A stretch of 64,000 nucleotides of DNA from the NCBI RefSeq assembly GCF_010731735.1, contig NZ_AP022588.1:3968001-4032000 (forward strand), given 5' to 3'. The notes under the pieces are model-generated. The model did no database searches. It was not told the DNA's origin and worked only from the letters and a program-made list of their open reading frames with translations. Positions 62,115-64,000 of this stretch are shown piece after piece. A program made the position numbers and the translations under genes. This DNA is from Mycolicibacterium sediminis. GTDB taxonomy: Bacteria; Actinomycetota; Actinomycetes; Mycobacteriales; Mycobacteriaceae. Position 1 is the stretch's first letter; each line of letters begins with the position of its first letter.

Positions 62115-63494
62115 GTGAACAGCTCGTCATCCGGTTCGACGATGCCCCGCATCGACCTACGGGGGAAGACCCCGACGGTGGCCGGGCTGCGCGCGGTGCT
62201 GCCGCGCGGCGGCGTGGACGTCGACTCGGTGCTTCCGACGGTGCGCCCGATCGTCGACGCCATCGCCGAACGGGGCACCGAGGCGGCGCTCGAGTTCGGC
62301 GAGCGCTTCGACGGTCTGCGGCCCGCCGCGGTCCGGGTGCCCGCCGCGAGCCTCACCGCGGCACTCGCGACGCTCGATCCGGCCGTGCGCGCCGCACTCG
62401 AGGTCGCGATCGAGCGGACCCGCGCCGTGCACGGCGACCAGCGCCGGACCGACACCACCACCACGCTCGGGCCGGGCGCCACGGTCACGGAGCGGTGGGT
62501 GCCCGTCGATCGGGTGGGCCTCTACGTGCCCGGCGGCAACGCGGTGTATCCGTCGAGCGTCGTGATGAACGTCGTGCCGGCGCAGATCGCGGGCGTCGAG
62601 TCACTCGTCATCGCGAGCCCGCCGCAGTCCGACCCGGATGGGCCCTTTCATGGGCTGCCGCACCCGACGATCCTCGCTGCTGCCGAACTCCTGGGCGTCG
62701 ACGAGGTGTGGGCGGTCGGCGGTGCGCAGGGTGTGGCGCTGCTGGCGTACGGCGGCACCGACACCGACGGCGCCGAACTCGCCCCCGTCGACATGATCAC
62801 CGGTCCGGGCAACATCTACGTGACCGCCGCCAAGCGGATCTGCCGGTCCCAGGTCGGCATCGACTCCGAGGCGGGCCCCACCGAGATCGCCGTCCTCGCC
62901 GATCACTCGGCCGATGCCGTGCACGTCGCCGCGGACCTCATCAGCCAGGCCGAGCACGACGAGATGGCCGCCTCGGTGCTGGTCACCACGAGCCCGGACC
63001 TGGCCGACGCCACCGACGTCGAGCTGGCGGCGCAGCTCGCCACGACGGTGCACCGGGAGCGCGTCACGACGGCGCTGACGGGCAGGCAGTCGGCGATCGT
63101 GCTGGTCGACGACATCGATACCGGGATCCGCGTCGTCAACGCCTACGCGGCCGAGCACCTCGAGATCCAGACGGTCGACGCCGCCGCGGTCGCCGGCCGG
63201 ATCCGTTCCGCCGGAGCGATCTTCGTCGGCGCGTTCTCACCCGTCAGCCTGGGGGACTACTGCGCGGGGTCCAATCACGTCCTGCCGACCGCGGGGTGCG
63301 CGCGGCACTCGAGTGGGTTGTCGGTGCAGACGTTCCTGCGCGGCATCCACGTCGTGAACTACGGCGAGGCGGCGCTCAAGGACGTCGCGGAGCACGTGAT
63401 CGCGCTCGCCAACGCCGAGAACCTGCCGGCCCACGGTGAGGCGGTCCGGCGGAGGTTCGGCGGGCCGGAGCGCAGCGACGCGGGGATTGGTTAG
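62115..63494 (+). CDS. hisD: Histidinol dehydrogenase
   Basis: 459 residues from GTG 62115, preceded by GGAGG with 5-base spacing; ATG 62103 is in frame and has a GACAAT box 6 bases before it, so a leaderless start there is an alternative. Signatures include RVGLYVPGGNAVYPSSVVMN, EAGPTEIAVLAD, QAEHDE (zinc ligands) and HSSGLSVQTFLR. It performs the last two oxidations of histidine synthesis. It leads the his operon. Confidence 0.96.
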   Translation: MNSSSSGSTMPRIDLRGKTPTVAGLRAVLPRGGVDVDSVLPTVRPIVDAIAERGTEAALEFGERFDGLRPAAVRVPAASLTAALATLDPAVRAALEVAIERTRAVHGDQRRTDTTTTLGPGATVTERWVPVDRVGLYVPGGNAVYPSSVVMNVVPAQIAGVESLVIASPPQSDPDGPFHGLPHPTILAAAELLGVDEVWAVGGAQGVALLAYGGTDTDGAELAPVDMITGPGNIYVTAAKRICRSQVGIDSEAGPTEIAVLADHSADAVHVAADLISQAEHDEMAASVLVTTSPDLADATDVELAAQLATTVHRERVTTALTGRQSAIVLVDDIDTGIRVVNAYAAEHLEIQTVDAAAVAGRIRSAGAIFVGAFSPVSLGDYCAGSNHVLPTAGCARHSSGLSVQTFLRGIHVVNYGEAALKDVAEHVIALANAENLPAHGEAVRRRFGGPERSDAGIG

Positions 63495-63500
63495 AGCCAA

Positions 63501-64000
63501 GTGACGCAGAAGATCACGCTGGACGACCTGCCGCTGCGCGACAACCTCCGGGGCAAGTCGCCCTACGGGGCACCGCAGCTGTCGGTTCCCGTGCGGCTCA
63601 ACACCAACGAGAACCCGCACCCACCGACTCAGGCGCTCGTCGACGACGTCGCGGCCTCGGTGCGCGACGCGGCGTCCGAGCTGCACAGGTATCCCGACCG
63701 CGACGCGGTGCTCCTGCGCAGCGACCTCGCCGCCTACCTGACCGCTCAGGTCGGGGTGCGCGTGGACACCGGAAACGTCTGGGCGGCCAACGGGTCGAAC
63801 GAGATCCTGCAGCAACTGCTGCAGGCCTTCGGCGGCCCCGGCCGCACCGCCCTCGGATTCGTGCCGTCCTACTCGATGCACCCGATCATCTCCGACGGCA
63901 CGCAGACCGATTGGCTCGAGGCGAGCAGGGCCGAGGACTTCGGCCTCGACGTCGAGGCCGCGGTGGCCGCCGTCGTCGACCGCCGTCCCGACGTGGTGTT
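63501..64000 (+). CDS. hisC: Histidinol-phosphate aminotransferase, N-terminal part (cut by window edge)
   Basis: GTG 63501, 6 bases after hisD; 166 residues lie in the window. RGKSPYGAPQLSVPVRLNTNENP is the HisC N-terminal signature, and WAANGSNEILQQLLQAFG binds PLP phosphate. The Schiff-base Lys lies past the edge. It converts imidazole acetol phosphate to histidinol phosphate. Confidence 0.96.
   Translation, partial: MTQKITLDDLPLRDNLRGKSPYGAPQLSVPVRLNTNENPHPPTQALVDDVAASVRDAASELHRYPDRDAVLLRSDLAAYLTAQVGVRVDTGNVWAANGSNEILQQLLQAFGGPGRTALGFVPSYSMHPIISDGTQTDWLEASRAEDFGLDVEAAVAAVVDRRPDVV

Noticed and set aside
1..64000. tRNA or rRNA genes, CRISPR arrays, insertion sequences, prophage
   Set aside because: No conserved RNA sequence, spaced direct repeats, transposase, integrase or terminal repeats were recognised on reading both strands.

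Overview
The window is high-GC DNA from an actinobacterium, almost certainly a Mycobacterium or Mycolicibacterium chromosome. The conserved genes follow the order remembered for M. tuberculosis Rv1496 to Rv1600: meaB, lipL, a polyketide/acyltransferase lipid locus, ileS, dinX, ansA, lspA, an RluD-type synthase, dnaE1, ilvA, treZYX, an acyltransferase, bioA-bioF-bioD, bioB, bsaP, nrtR/nadABC, hisD and hisC. GTG starts, TANNNT -10 boxes, likely leaderless transcripts and GTGA/ATGA operon overlaps are common. No rRNA, tRNA, CRISPR array, insertion sequence or phage gene was seen.

Bases 1-1777 hold the end of meaB and the lipL esterase, closed by a hairpin terminator. Bases 1778-21855 are the accessory core. 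A 736-base AT-richer regulatory region with two related palindromes leads into a MAS/Pks5-type reducing polyketide synthase, a PapA-type acyltransferase and two further condensation-like acyltransferases. A convergent glycosyltransferase and a divergent MmpL exporter follow. An opposite-strand operon then encodes a fatty acyl-AMP ligase and a three-gene DrrABC-like ABC exporter. Together these can activate a fatty acid, elongate it to a methyl-branched acyl chain, transfer it to a (glycosylated) acceptor and export the product. The position between lipL and ileS is that of the pks5/papA4/mmpL12 lipooligosaccharide locus in tubercle bacilli, but the gene content here is different and compact.

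Bases 21978-23877 hold a small divergent unit: a membrane protein and an HTH regulator facing a truncated condensation-like protein, with a palindrome between them. IleS (24132-27290) is preceded by a T-box riboswitch. A third copy of the condensation-like acyltransferase family lies convergent to ileS.

Bases 28645-40541 are housekeeping: an S4 protein, the Y-family polymerase, asparaginase, lspA-rlu-rarD in a translationally coupled operon, an autoregulated TetR, dnaE1 and ilvA. Bases 40622-48957 form a leftward trehalose operon (treX-treY-treZ, glycogen to trehalose) with an upstream envelope acyltransferase.

Bases 49037-54602 are biotin synthesis (bioA, bioFD, bioB-bsaP) with the repressor BioQ and two BioQ-type operators. 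Bases 55260-60926 hold a secreted-type lipase, the Nudix-type regulator NrtR, its operator and the de novo NAD operon nadABC. The window ends with a LysE-type exporter, an F420-type nitroreductase-family protein and the first two histidine genes, hisD and a truncated hisC.
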